This document shows, one piece after another, positions 25,581 through 36,958 of a stretch of DNA of 64,000 nucleotides (position 1 is its first letter; each line of letters begins with the position of its first letter). Made by a program: the position numbers and the translations under genes. The DNA is from Parelaphostrongylus tenuis (lineage: Eukaryota; Nematoda; Chromadorea; Rhabditida; Metastrongylidae), in contig JAHQIW010000678.1 of the NCBI GenBank assembly GCA_019055375.1, forward strand, positions 1-64,000, written 5' to 3'. The notes under the pieces were generated by a model that ran no database searches, was not told the origin of the DNA, and saw only the letters and a list, made by a program, of their open reading frames with translations.

Positions 25581-26070
25581 TCACCGCATCGTGTTAGATC
25601 TCGTTGCTTTTACAACAATGACACTTTGTGATGGGGTACAGAAGAAGCAGCCATTAGGTCCACAGAAGTACAAGTAAGATCCGACCCGATTTAACAATAA
25701 TTTGTCCCTGCACAGTATCAAAGTTGCCACCAGAACAATCTGGGAAAAAAGTCCGCAGTACAAAGTCCATTTTGCAAACAATTCAATAATGTACTGCAGA
25801 TGAATAAACTCGACCAGTTTCGATGACATTCAAAAATAAGAGCGAAAAATTCTCAAAAGGCAACAGGTCGACGCGCAAACCGAAGGACGTCTTTGAAGAA
25901 GGTACAAAGCGAGCCTACTAAAATTCTCACAAACTCAAGTTTCTCAACATAAATATGCTACTGGTAGTTGCGACAATGAATGCCATAATACCGCTACAAC
26001 TCATAAATATCACATGACAAAGCTGACCGCGCAGATGCGATGTCTTAATGTCCATAACGCCTTCATCCAA
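25581..26070 (-). CDS. Possible seven-helix receptor exons
   Basis: A minus-strand acceptor TTTTTTACCAG precedes an exon from 26070 with MDIKTSHLRGQLCHVIF, then a hydrophobic stretch (SGIMAFIVATTSSIFML), ending near a GTGAGA donor at about 25931. The K-T-x-x-L-x-x-Q-L pattern before a helix resembles helix 6 of nematode Str/Srh-type chemoreceptors. A second open stretch after the acceptor TTTTTTCCCAG (about 25742) reads IVLVATLILCRD and YLYFCGPNGCFFC, also membrane-like. Phases between the two do not settle a model. It could be a receptor pseudogene; a mariner fragment lies directly upstream. Confidence 0.35.
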
Positions 26071-26269
26071 CTGGTAAAAAATCTCAAAGTTTTCAAACAT
26101 TTAAAACGCAACTTGGTTTTCATGCATTTTGAACAATGCAAAAGCGTAGGAAAGCGAAACGTGTGATGACGCATATCTGTATAGAGTAAAAGATATGACG
26201 AAGAAAATTGCTCCACATGTGCGAACTGTTGTGTTGTCCCGTGATTACCTTCGCACCACTTTTTTTTTA

Positions 26270-26690
26270 AATTTATGATCGGTTTATTGCCAAAAGGCTG
26301 TGGTATGTTGGTGAATGTGCTAGTAGCTTAGGCAGACACTTGGATACGGCCGTAGAACCATTGCACGCCATCTAAATGAAATGGGCTATGGCAAACGATG
26401 TGTTGATGGACAGCCCATGCATTGACCGACCAGCTCACATTACAAAGTCGACTCTCGATATTTTGGAGGAACTGAACTGTGTCGTGGTACCACAATCTTT
26501 GTATAGAGGTGATATTGCTTTATCAGATTATTGTCTCCTCAGAGTCCTAGAGCAGCATACTCGGGAGAAAAAATTTAAAGACTCCAACCAGCTCAGTAGT
26601 GAGCTCCCAGACTTATTTGATCAGCAGTTTAACTTTTTTCCAGGAGGAAGGTTTTTGATCTCTACCCACGTAATAATTGCATAACATTAA
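26270..26690 (+). mobile_element. Mariner transposase C-terminal fragment
   Basis: The open frame from 26376 carries the end of a mariner transposase: RPAHITKSTLDILEEL, VVVPQSLYRGDIALSDYCLL (matching the family's PPYSPDLAPSDY-type motif that contains the last catalytic acid), then EKKFKDSNQL. The N-terminal two-thirds and inverted repeats are missing. The preceding GCCAAAAGGCTGTGGTATG is shared with the element at 31175. Confidence 0.75.
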
Positions 26691-26889
26691 TCACGGTACT
26701 GACTATATTGTTCACTGATTGATTTCCATATACTGTGTAAGGATGTATAAAGCCTTACCGGGATTTACGTCAAAACCATACACGTGTTACAGAAGTATCG
26801 GCCTTTTCATCAGTGGCCCATGCCCCACACTGAACAGCAGCAAGGTGAGACGTATGTGGTGATAGCACGATGTACGTAACATAGTATTA

Positions 26890-27380
26890 TCACCACTTTA
26901 CAGCGACGTTAGAAAGCAGCGATGAGGTGGAACAATTAAGTTGATTTCCTTCAATAAGTAGCAATTGATTTAAGAAAGTGTCGAAATGCGGAATAGATTG
27001 TGGGACAACCCGATAGAAAGGATGCCATCCTACGGGAGCAATGCGACCCATACTGGAAGAAAATTGACGAGATTTTTTTTCATACTCTGCAACCAAGTGG
27101 CATATTAAACCGCATTAGTCAAAAGTTCATTTACCAGGTGCTTTTCTATTGAAACAATGATAAGAAGGCACTCTTGTGGAGTTGGCTTGAGATACACAAA
27201 GAAGAAAATGAAATGACAAAATGCGCTACGGCTTGTCGCGTATTCATGAGAAGATTGGTTGGACAAATATATCATATCTTGACACATCGTCTTGACCATC
27301 ATCGTGCTTGAAAGCAGCCGTGACTTTAGTGGCAAACATTGTGATATATTTGGTAAAATCAAAAAATAATTGGATGACAA
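26890..27380 (-). other. Candidate minus-strand exons, unresolved
   Basis: After the acceptor TTTTCTTCCAG (about 27056) one frame reads RRMASFLSGCPTIYSAFRHF and then stops at about 26949. This resembles a receptor helix-7 end, but another frame is also open. Upstream, 27335-27240 has an open frame beginning MFATKVTAAFKHDDGQ. Too ambiguous to call a gene. Confidence 0.2.
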
Positions 27381-28440
27381 TCACGAAAAATCAAAATCCA
27401 CATGTATGAGCGCTTAACTGGACTTAAAATATTGAAGAAACTGCAAAACTTCCTCGATTTAGGAGATTAGTCTTATAGAATCCTCTCTAGTCTTTCTATA
27501 ATCGTTACCGGTGCCAATCAGCTGCTTTGTTGCCAAGACCGCAATGATTCTCAATATAGGATAACTCTTCTGTGCGTTTTACTTGGAAATATCAAATTCC
27601 ATCAGTTTCAAAAACCATTTAAAGACGCACATGTTGTTTATTTTATGAGATATATAACAGATCCCTATGCAAAAAATCCCCAATTTTTAATAGGCTAAAA
27701 TATTTTGTTAGGGTTATTTGGCGAGATGAACCTATCCATCATTCATCGAGTATTCTGCAGTCACATTACTAAAAAGTGCATATTCAAAAAAAAAAGTTAT
27801 CCAACATTTGTTTTTGCAATCCATTGATAAGCCGCATTTGCGATGAAGAACGACAAATATTGGAGAGGCGTAAGTTGTGTTCGTACTTCAATATGATTTA
27901 AAGATATAGAAGATGTTAAAACCTACAGAAATCTCAAAAGCGAAACTTCGAAACATGCAAAACATCAATTGTGTGCAGAAACCTTGGCTAAGTTTATAGA
28001 ACAGTCGCGCCATGTGTTAGTCTTTCACGCGTCATCAGAAACTATGTTGGCCATCCGAGGAAAACAAAATTTTTGCAGTGAGCATTCGACCAATCTCCCT
28101 GGAAAACAAAGGCGACTCTGGAAAAGTCGAAGTTGCGAAGGTGTCGGCTCTTGAAAAATGAGATACGTGTAGGAAACAGAATGGAAATAATTCTCTAAAT
28201 TACTAATGTAAAACGATTTTTGTTGACGAAAGTTTATTCAGCCAATTTTCCAACCATTTTGGTTCCTTCGAAACCCGATGATTGATGATTCACACGACGT
28301 GGACGCTCTCGTGATTTGCGTATCGAATTTCATTGTGTATATCAGGAATGAACTTGTCTAACAAGATACTTTCATAAATTATTAAGTTTTGAATGTACCA
28401 TTCTTCTTCCTAATAGGTTGTTCTGCCTGCTTAGCTATAG

Positions 28441-28478
<38 letters not shown>

Positions 28479-29819
28479 TATATGTGTATATATGTATACA
28501 TGCATTTATATATCTATATATGTGCTCAAAAAAGTTCTGCAACCCATGCATCATCACTCATACGCAGTCAAGTGCACATTTTGTTTATTTTATGAGATAT
28601 ACATTCAAGAATAATCAATTATCCATACATATGGCTACGCTAACAACTATTGAATTTGCAGTATTTTAATTCCATGGATAGACCAAGCTTCAGGCTATTT
28701 CAAATAGCTTAACTGCATTTGAAATATTTATTGCCACTCCATGGGCAACACAAAGAGAGCCAAAAAATTCAGCCTAAAACATGGCTGAGAGAAGGGCAGA
28801 GCGAGAGCTCCGATGGTGCAGTGCGACGTGTGCTGGGCCGGAAAGGTTAGTAGCGGTTCGAGTTTATTACACATACATACAAGTTTTGCTCATATATCAC
28901 ATTCTTGTGGTATTTCACAATGTAGCCTGCGGTTAACAATGAATTAGACAGGGCTAAAATTTAACAAAAATCGGAATATTTTACAGAAACTGCAGAGAAG
29001 GTTTATCGTTCGAAAGTAGAGGAACGTGAGCCGTTTGTGAACTAGGAGATTGGCATCTTTGTGAGAACGACCTAAATTATATTGTGTTTGTAATTACTTT
29101 ATAGTTATTATTCTCATATAAGCTGATAATCTTTGCATATGCTCAAGCAGCGTTTACCTATCTCCTCAGTCAAACTTGGAAAACGAGGGCACCAGATATT
29201 AACGGTTTAGTCAATCTCGACGTCTTCAACATGCTCCTCAAAATGTATGGGCCTGCCATTTGTGCTTTGATATCTACTAAGTTTGCTGATGCCTTTTTTG
29301 ATAACAATCATATATTACGCCATTCATAAGTGAAAAGTCGTTATGATAAATGATACCCAAATTTGCTATTCACCGTACGAACACCAATTATTATACCAAT
29401 GGTGGCCTTAATTCTTAGTCGTATAATAAATCTTGAGGACTTGCTAGAAAGTGGATAGATTGTTGTCATGTGTTGTCATGTTGTAACTGATTTGAACTAT
29501 AGAGGACTTAGGCAGCGCTATTACTCACCATTTTTTTCTGTTCAATCGTCATCATGTCTCGGACTAAATCCAAGATGAAAATGACAAAATGCAAACGTGC
29601 GATATAGAATGCTCGGTCGCTACAGAACGCTCCTCAAACTTCCTTTTCACCTCTTTGCTCACCACTCCACGCTCATTCGTCACATCAACAAATTTCAGTT
29701 CTTCATCCTCCTGGAGGCATCGATAGTTTAAAGCTGAATATATTCAATTTTGAGTGGAAAATTTTAGCTAAGAGGAATTAGATTTTATTGGACATGTAAA
29801 GAAGCGTTGAAAAAAGGAT
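27381..29819. other. Gene-poor stretch with a (TA)n tract
   Basis: A long (TA)n-rich tract lies at 28440-28525; the open frames there are artefacts of it. Elsewhere nothing is recognised. Confidence 0.4.
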
Positions 29820-30112
29820 AAAGCTCTCGGCGTTAATCAATTCTTGATGGATGCGCCATGCATTCGTTTTCAATTTTTGACTTCGTCTGAGGTGACTGAA
29901 TGCATATCTGGCCCTTACAAGATCATAGTGGCCTCCCCCTACATCGAGTCAGTGCTGCTTATCCTCTCAGGCAAGTCTGTGTGTGTGACCAGTTCGGGCA
30001 CCGATTTTTCCCGCATCGATGGATGGTTTGGTGAGCCATGAGCCTGAAATCGAACCATCGACCTTGTGTGAGACGCTGCACACTTCACTTCTAACCACTG
30101 CGCTGCATGCGC
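29820..30112 (-). repeat. tRNA-derived SINE
   Basis: On the minus strand a tRNA-like head begins at about 30110: GCGCAGTGGTTAGAAG as A box and GATGGTTCGATTTC as B box (30063-30046). The body continues leftward to about 29820 and contains AGATATGCATTCAGTCACCT. A related body word (ATGCATATCTGGTCTATAC on the plus strand) recurs at 62600, so this is a dispersed family. Confidence 0.55.
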
Positions 30113-31174
30113 TTCAAGAAGAGTTAACTTTTTGAAATATCACACTTGACACGTGATCCGTCCCGGATTGTCAGTTATCTTCATATACGCTATAAAGGGT
30201 GGCTCCTTAATTTGTAAAAGTTCTGGGAACTCCCTAGCACGGCCATCACTTTTGATCTGGCCTATACACACTCCTTGTTCATGTGCGACTGTACGGTTCG
30301 TCTCGAATAAAATCTGGAGGGCGGCAAAACCACAAAACGATGAGTGTTCAAAAAGGCTGTCTACTATGCGATCAAATATGTATGAATTTAATTCTTATTT
30401 AATTCTATCCGCTTGTGTTATGAAGCCTAACAGAATAGAATTAATGCCAACTTGACCCATTTTGTGTTTGTTCATTAAATGACATAGCGGAATATTTAGT
30501 CAATGTCTAGGTAGATAGATAGACGGGTCGAATATCTACTCAGTAGTGCGCAAAAGTTCTTGGGGACTCACTCAGCTGACATTCTTAGGTTTTCATGAAA
30601 AGGATCAAAATTCTCAGGAACTTAATCTCATCTCATAAGCATAGCTAAGCACTTTCATAGGCAATAGAACAAAGCAAACGAGTCTAATCGAATGCAAAAA
30701 GAGCTGTGATCCGTACTAAATGAGATCTCGGGTAGCTTAGACATAGATAACGATGTGGCTATATAAACATTTGAGCATATGCGGTTTTTGGACGTACCTG
30801 ACACCGTCTTCAAAATAGTCCCATTTTTCAACATGAATTTATTTCCAAGTGCATGGTTCATTTATACAATACAAAATTTTCCACATGCCCATTTGATTGT
30901 GTTTAGAAGCGTAATCACTATATTCGACTGTTCGCTTTGGTGTGCGTTTGAAAGTGTGCAAATGTGTATATGCACATGTACTTACGTTACGAACACAGGC
31001 TCTTTAACCTCTACTTATACTCCCATTTTGCACAGGAACAGTTCTGAATTTCTTTAATTGAATGGTGGAAATTGCTTTTGAGTCACCTCAAAATGTGTCA
31101 TCTTGTTATTTACCGCTGGGCAAAAATCCGTATTGGTAAGGCTCTCAAAAGTTTGTCACACATACCTTGTGTGT
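30113..31174. other. Gene-poor stretch
   Basis: No supported exon. The 30779-31057 open frame is Cys/Thr/Ser-rich without splice signals. Confidence 0.35.
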
Positions 31175-31860
31175 ATTAAGCTGTCCCATAATTTTTATCA
31201 CACATTTGTTTTACTCGGTTCCTTCTATCATAACGTTATCGCCAAAAGGCTGTGGTATGCTAGATAATGTTTTGGCACCTTTAGCCAGATGACAGGATAC
31301 TGATTAGTAGGATAGTAGGAAACTAGGCCGCGTCACTGGCAGCATATCTGCCAGCGCAACCAAATCCCAAGTTCGATGTTCGAAGATGCATTCTTACTTT
31401 TCTGGGATTAGTAGGACATGTTGTTTTGAGAACTGCTCGAAAATAAGCAGACAATGAATGCCGACGTCTACAGAGAACAATTTTGCAGTCGTCTGCAGCA
31501 GTGCTAGAAAAGGGTTCAAAACGATTCAGGGCCACTCATTTCCAGTACAACGCTTGACATCACATTACAAAACTGACTCGGCACACTTTGGAAAATTGGT
31601 GCTAGACCACAGTACCACATTCACTGTATAGCCCTGTGAGTGCTCCATCGGACTCACCTTTCCGAGCCCTGGAGCAGCATTTATGCGTGAAATGTTTGAA
31701 GAATACCATCAACTCAAAAATGACTTCATCGACTTCTGTGATCTTCAGCTTCTATTTCTTCTAGAAAGAATGATGCGAAGCTTTGCCCAGAAGATGGTTG
31801 CATATCACGATGGTGATTAATGCTGCTGACTAATTGATTCATTCAATAAAAAATAACTGG
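31175..31860 (+). mobile_element. Degenerate mariner-family element
   Basis: TTAAGCTGTCCCATAATTTTTATCAC at the left end is a mariner-type terminal repeat (quoted in parts: TTAAGCTGTCCCATAA, then TTTTTATCAC). Further right the translation in shifting frames shows the transposase end (HYKTDSAHFGKLV, then LKNDFIDFCDLQ). Stops and frameshifts are frequent. The right terminal repeat is not clear. Confidence 0.6.
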
Positions 31861-34800
31861 ATTAACAAAACTATCGGAAGGCGAAAGCGTTATGTCGCTA
31901 ACTCTGCTCTCAAGAGGATTCCGAGAAAGCTTCGCTGACTTACAAGATTGCAGTCTTCATTAGACCAAGACGGCGGGTCAAACTGTCAACCATATTCAGA
32001 ACAGCAGCCCCAACTTTTGTCAGTTACTTCATCCACATATAATTCCTTTGCGAGATCATTTAGTGTGTCTTTTGCAGCTGTCCGAAAAAAAGAGGAACCC
32101 GAGCGCATCAATGTGTCGAAATGATTAGAAACGTTTAGCAGTCGATGTATGTTTTTATTTCTTTATCGCCACTATCATTTATTCCATGGAAGAAAAAACG
32201 CTACAAAATCAGCTATTCTAAGCATTTGAAGACACCCAGTGTTATTAAATGATAGTATTGTCGTCAAAAGCAGTAAGATGAAGTTTATCAATGGATGCGA
32301 TTTGGTACAGTTGTCGCCGATATATTTGAAGAAGCCGTTATCCATGCGCATTTTCAACCCATTGAGAACAACGCGTTTTCTTGGTAGGCTCAAAGTTTTC
32401 AACAATTATTCGACAAATAAATTTCGACAACTTGAACGATTGAATCTATTTTTTCAAAAAGCCTTTTTTAATGAGCTGTAGCAGTAACGGTAAAATTATG
32501 TTTCACACTGGGAGGCGCTTTTCGTTGAGCAAAGATTTTGCTTTAGACCTTTGGTAATCATTCGATTGCTCAAATCTCATTGATGTACTCGGTTTTCAGA
32601 AAACAATTCCTGGTGCGTTTTAGCAGCCAAAACAAGAATGAGTTTCGCACTCTTCAAGCATTTCTTGCCCACTAGGGTGTGTGAGTGGCTGAGTATCGAT
32701 TGGGAGATTATTTCACCGCACAAAGCGATTCACATGCAGTGTCCAATTTTTCATGCCAAATTTAGGGTTATTTCGCTTTGAAGAAACTTTGGGCAAAGTT
32801 TCTCTACACATTTACATGATTTCAGCGCATCGCCTAAGTTGTTTATACTTAGGCTTGTTAACGCGTTTATTTGCAGTATAAAATGAAAATAAAAGTTCTA
32901 AGCACTGAACTATTGAACAAAGTTTTTCTACAGATGCATAAAAAAATTCAGCGTTTTCTACGAAACGTAGAAAAAATTTTCAATTAAATTACAGAAGACG
33001 CTCGGAAACGCGTGGGTGTAAAACATAATCTTATTGTTACTGCTACAGCGCACTGAAAACGCCTTCTGAGAGATGAAGCATATCACAGAATTGTTGAGAT
33101 TTGAGTTATCGAATGAATACTGGAACCTGAAGAAAAACAGATTTGGGCGAAGACTTGTGTGAACTAAGAACAACATTTTTTTAGATCATTGGCTGATAAG
33201 ACCACTGTCTCACCATTGCAATAGTAAAAATCTAGCAGTATGGAAATTTATGCGGCTAAAGTTATAAAGCCTTCGTCTTCTTCGAAACCACGTTGATCTT
33301 AGTCGATAGTCTATGAGTGAATGTCATGGTAAGGTATGCTTTCCAATAAGTGATTCATCGTCAGAACGGCTGAGGACAATGAGAGCCTTTCAAACGGGTG
33401 TAGTTTCTACATTTTTTTCGCGCAATATATCGTACTTGTCAGACGTTGTGGGGTACTAATACGGTGGCTAGTAGATGCAGTTTATTAAATGCCGACCAGG
33501 AAAGCATTTCACTTAGTGATTTGCATTTTGTCAGAGAAGTTTATTTCTTGAGTATACACCCTAAAACTCGATATTCGCACTGAGAGCGATCACCTGTGAA
33601 TTTGGCATATCAGATCCAAGAAGACAATGAATTTCAACATAGAGTAGGATTTCTGTTTTTTTTTATTCAACTAAGGCTTTATCACGCTTGGGCACCTTTC
33701 CAGATATGGGAGTCATGACTTGAAGCGAGACCATAACTCTCCACAGGTTAACCGAACTTTGGATTCCATCAATATATCTAACCATGGATTGCGGACCGAA
33801 CACAGCGAAGACTGCTGACTAAAAAATAGACTTCTTTATGAAGATCCCTGAAGAAAACTGAATTGCCCCAGGTGTTCTTAGAGCGAATCAATTCTACTGC
33901 GGTGCTTTTGCACGCTACAGGGATAAATGGACTCTATACTGATCTCTAACGAGTTACTTGACTATCAATAGGAAACAAGATAATGCAAGCAAAAAATGCA
34001 AATAAATGCTGTGCACCCGACGAGCAACACGTGGCTACCTACATGACGGCAAGGAAGAAAATCGAAGCATCCTACCAAAAAAACGGCGCGTAATGTGGAC
34101 GAAAAATTTCTCTATCTTAACATTAGAAGTTGTGTCAGTCTATCTGCTAGCAAAAGTCGTACTCATTTCAGCAAAAATTCATGGATCACGATGACCGCTT
34201 CTTCCATATTGTGAGGTACACCATTTGAGGAGTGACTCTTTCAACCGGCAAAAACATAAGGTGCAACCATGATCGGCACAACGACACACATCAATAGGAA
34301 ATCATTTTTATTCTCAGAAATCAAAGAATCAAATAATTACCATTAGTTTGCTGTGCTTTGAAACAGACAGGAACGTCGGGACATTAGCCATATAAAATTT
34401 ACATGCCAACCTTGCAGTATCGGCATAATTACCAAAATGTATTAAAGTAAAAAAATTTGTTTGTCGTTGTTATAAGCATTATGGTAGAAAATGAAAACGG
34501 AGTACCATAATGGTTAGTGATGCAGTGTAGCATAATTTAGGTGACAAGCGAGGCGATGGTTTGATCCCTCCCTCAAACAATTTGTTGAAGTAAACCATTG
34601 CTATCTAGGAACGGCGTAGCCCGGCTACATGTAGGATTGCAAGGAGAATCGTCTCGACCAGCATTCTACGACATTCATAAAGAAATGAAACCCTTGAGGA
34701 GCAGTTGAAGCAACATATGCACTATTCGAAGGTAACCGTAGAGAATGGAAAGGAGAAACACTGCCAAATGGAAGGAGTACTGCAGAATCCTTCTGATTAG

Positions 34801-35968
34801 GAGGGAACATTCGAAAAATCAGCCTCATTTGTTGTAGAGGAACTTTTCATAGAAGTGTCAGAAATTATACGAAAGCTGAGAATTGAGGCTGCAGCCGCAT
34901 GTCGCCGACTTTTCAAACACCCCTTTATAACATTGTAAAATTCAGATTAAAACTATGTTCCATAAAACTGCGTGTTTTTCTAACTCGTTTATATTTCGCT
35001 GAACAAAACTCCTTCCTCAGATTGCTAATACTCAGGCTATAACACAAACTTCGAAGACCTCAAAAATGTGTCTGCTTCTCAAAAAGCTCTCTTCTTTTAC
35101 TCTCCTCTGATCTCTTATTTGTGCTTCAATTTCACCGGACGAGCTCTTTGTTTAACTATCAGTAACCACGTAATAGAGCAATGTTTCTGATTTAGTGATG
35201 TGCTTATTTTCTGAAAATGCGGATTAGTAGGAAAAATAAAATCGAGTTTTATATTTTTGGTAACCGTATTCGACAATGCGAAGGCCGTGCCAGGGAGAAT
35301 GGCAGGGGCAGAACGAGCAGGACGCTTGTTATTTTGTTATTCAATTGAGACTTTTTCCTCCTTTTGGAAGAAATTGCGGCTCAAACGAATGACTAAGATG
35401 CCATGAAAATCTTTATACATTGATATGATTTTCGGCTTCCAGCGAATTACACGCGTGAATGAAGGCAAGAGACGAGTGTGAAACATAATTTTTGATACAG
35501 ATGCTACAATGTTAAAAAAGGATGTTTTGAAAACTAACGTTGTAGTGCAGTAGCTTCAAATCTCGGCTTTCGAATGGTTTTTAAAACTCCTATGAAAATT
35601 TGCTCTCCAACGAATGAGATCGGTATTTCATTTGTTCCCACCTAATTACAAATAACCGTACTGGAATTGGATCAGTAATTTGTGTTAATGGGCCGTTAGA
35701 ATAGCAATATAGTATAGATTTGAAGGCGAACGGCTTTGGAATTCGTCAAGCTTCGTGTGCATGAAAAGGTGGTGACGCACATTATAAGGACCTAGCTGCA
35801 ATTTTCAAAAAGAAATACTTTTTGATGTTATTAATTTACATGTAAGGATATTCAAGTGGTATGCCAGTCTTCAACGGCTATGGTGAGGAAAGTATGTATG
35901 GGCATTAAACCTAGTTAAGCAAACAGCTAGGATTAGAAATAATGAAGAAAGAATAATAGTAAAGAGTT
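31861..35968. other. Gene-poor stretch with repeat copies
   Basis: Copies of the dispersed 'AGCAGCAAxAATAAAAT' family lie near 32440-32560, 32590-32680, 33010-33100 and 35450-35570. A weak tRNA-like B box (GATGGTTTGATCCC) lies at 34555. No exon is supported. Confidence 0.4.
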
Positions 35969-36030
35969 GGCCTCGGTGTTGCAGTAGTAGCACGGTATGT
36001 AACGCGGGTTCAATTCCCAACAGGCTGCCG
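35969..36030 (+). repeat. tRNA-derived SINE-like head
   Basis: GGCCTCGGTGTTGCAGTAGT, then GCGGGTTCAATTCCC (B box) at about 36003. The start resembles the plus-strand unit at 50804. Acceptor stem pairing is lost. Confidence 0.5.
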
Positions 36031-36310
36031 AATGTTTTGCACACTCAATAATCTTAGATGTGAGTTCATAACATATAACTCTGCTCAAAAAAGCAGTAAA
36101 GATAGTGAATATCGATAGAACTTTTCAAGCTGACTTCAACCTTTACAGTATGATAATAAACTTAACCATTACGCTCAAAATCCTTGGATATAATCAAGTT
36201 AACAACAAAACAAACAACTCGAAGTAGTCGAATCGAGCCATTATGGTAATGTCGCAAGTATCAACTTTATTTTGCTTCAAGAATAAAATAGCTTCATATC
36301 CAAAATACTT

Positions 36311-36316
36311 TTTATT
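36311..36316 (-). terminator. Poly(A) signal AATAAA of the CPVC gene
   Basis: AATAAA on the minus strand about 80 bases beyond the stop codon at 36394. Confidence 0.5.
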
Positions 36317-36393
36317 CTTACGGAAGTGCAAGCGCAAGAAGTGGATTCAACCTTCAACCGGATTATTATAAAAAATTAAGAAGATCTGTATCA

Positions 36394-36627
36394 TCAACCT
36401 GCGCCTTTATGAAATTGGAAGAAAACTCTACTGAACGCTGACCTTCCATCGCTGAAATTTTTAAAATTGCCATCTACTTACATCTTTACCGTGGTTATGA
36501 TTTTCTTCTAACACTTTTGTTGGACGAGATCACGAAGCAAATTGTAAAAGGTTTTTTTGTTTTTAAGTTGATATTCTAGGCGCTCCTTATCGCACACAGG
36601 ACAAGAGTCGGTATATTTACGTGCCAT
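36394..36627 (-). CDS. Small CPVC-motif protein, two exons, 56 residues
   Basis: Exon 1 runs from ATG at 36627 to 36515 (113 bases) and exon 2 from 36451 to 36394 (58 bases, TGA). The acceptor AAATTTCAG is strong and the donor GTGTTA is moderate; the phase matches (2 + 1 bases). The start is chosen because TTTATCAG, an ideal trans-splice acceptor, lies 13 bases upstream. The peptide begins MARKYTDSCPVCDKERLEY, has a basic, amphipathic middle (LKNKKTFYNLLRDLVQQ) and ends FFQFHKGAG. The single CPVC pair could bind zinc as a dimer or form a redox pair; only one pair is present. A 19-codon upstream frame starts at the first ATG (36637) in another frame. The antisense and other-frame open stretch at 36824-36576 is treated as a shadow. 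I know no family match. It lies about 330 bases after the stop of the next gene upstream, an operon-like distance. Confidence 0.5.
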
Positions 36628-36640
36628 GATCGCATCTCGC

Positions 36641-36648
36641 CTGATAAA
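36641..36648 (-). promoter_or_regulatory. Probable trans-splice acceptor TTTATCAG
   Basis: Matches the nematode 3' splice consensus (TTTTCAG-like) and has no good donor shortly upstream in frame, placing a spliced leader 13 bases before the ATG at 36627. Confidence 0.4.
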
Positions 36649-36958
36649 TTCAAGAGATCTTCAAACGTTGTTTTTATGACTTGTTTAAAGAATGTATCGT
36701 ACATCTTAAGGACTGCGCTTGTGAGCGCTGAGAAGTGCATTGTACCAGTTATTGCCGTTGTTGTTCTTTTTCTATTTTGCTGTTGATTTCTCCAACGCCG
36801 TAACAATGTAGCACTCTCTGTCACTGCACTTCTCTTTAATGCTTTTCCAATTCGTTTGATTCATTGTAACTCTAATCAACATTAAATTCTAGTGTTGTTG
36901 AATGAATCTTATTGTACACAAAAAAGGAAGTTGAATAGGCAGCCCACAAGTTGATTAT

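Noticed and set aside
28389..28669. Two plus-strand open frames rich in Ile/Tyr
   Set aside because: Produced by the (TA)n microsatellite.
36576..36824. 82-codon minus-strand frame overlapping the small CPVC gene
   Set aside because: Different frame from the spliced product that has matching phase, acceptor and poly(A) signal.
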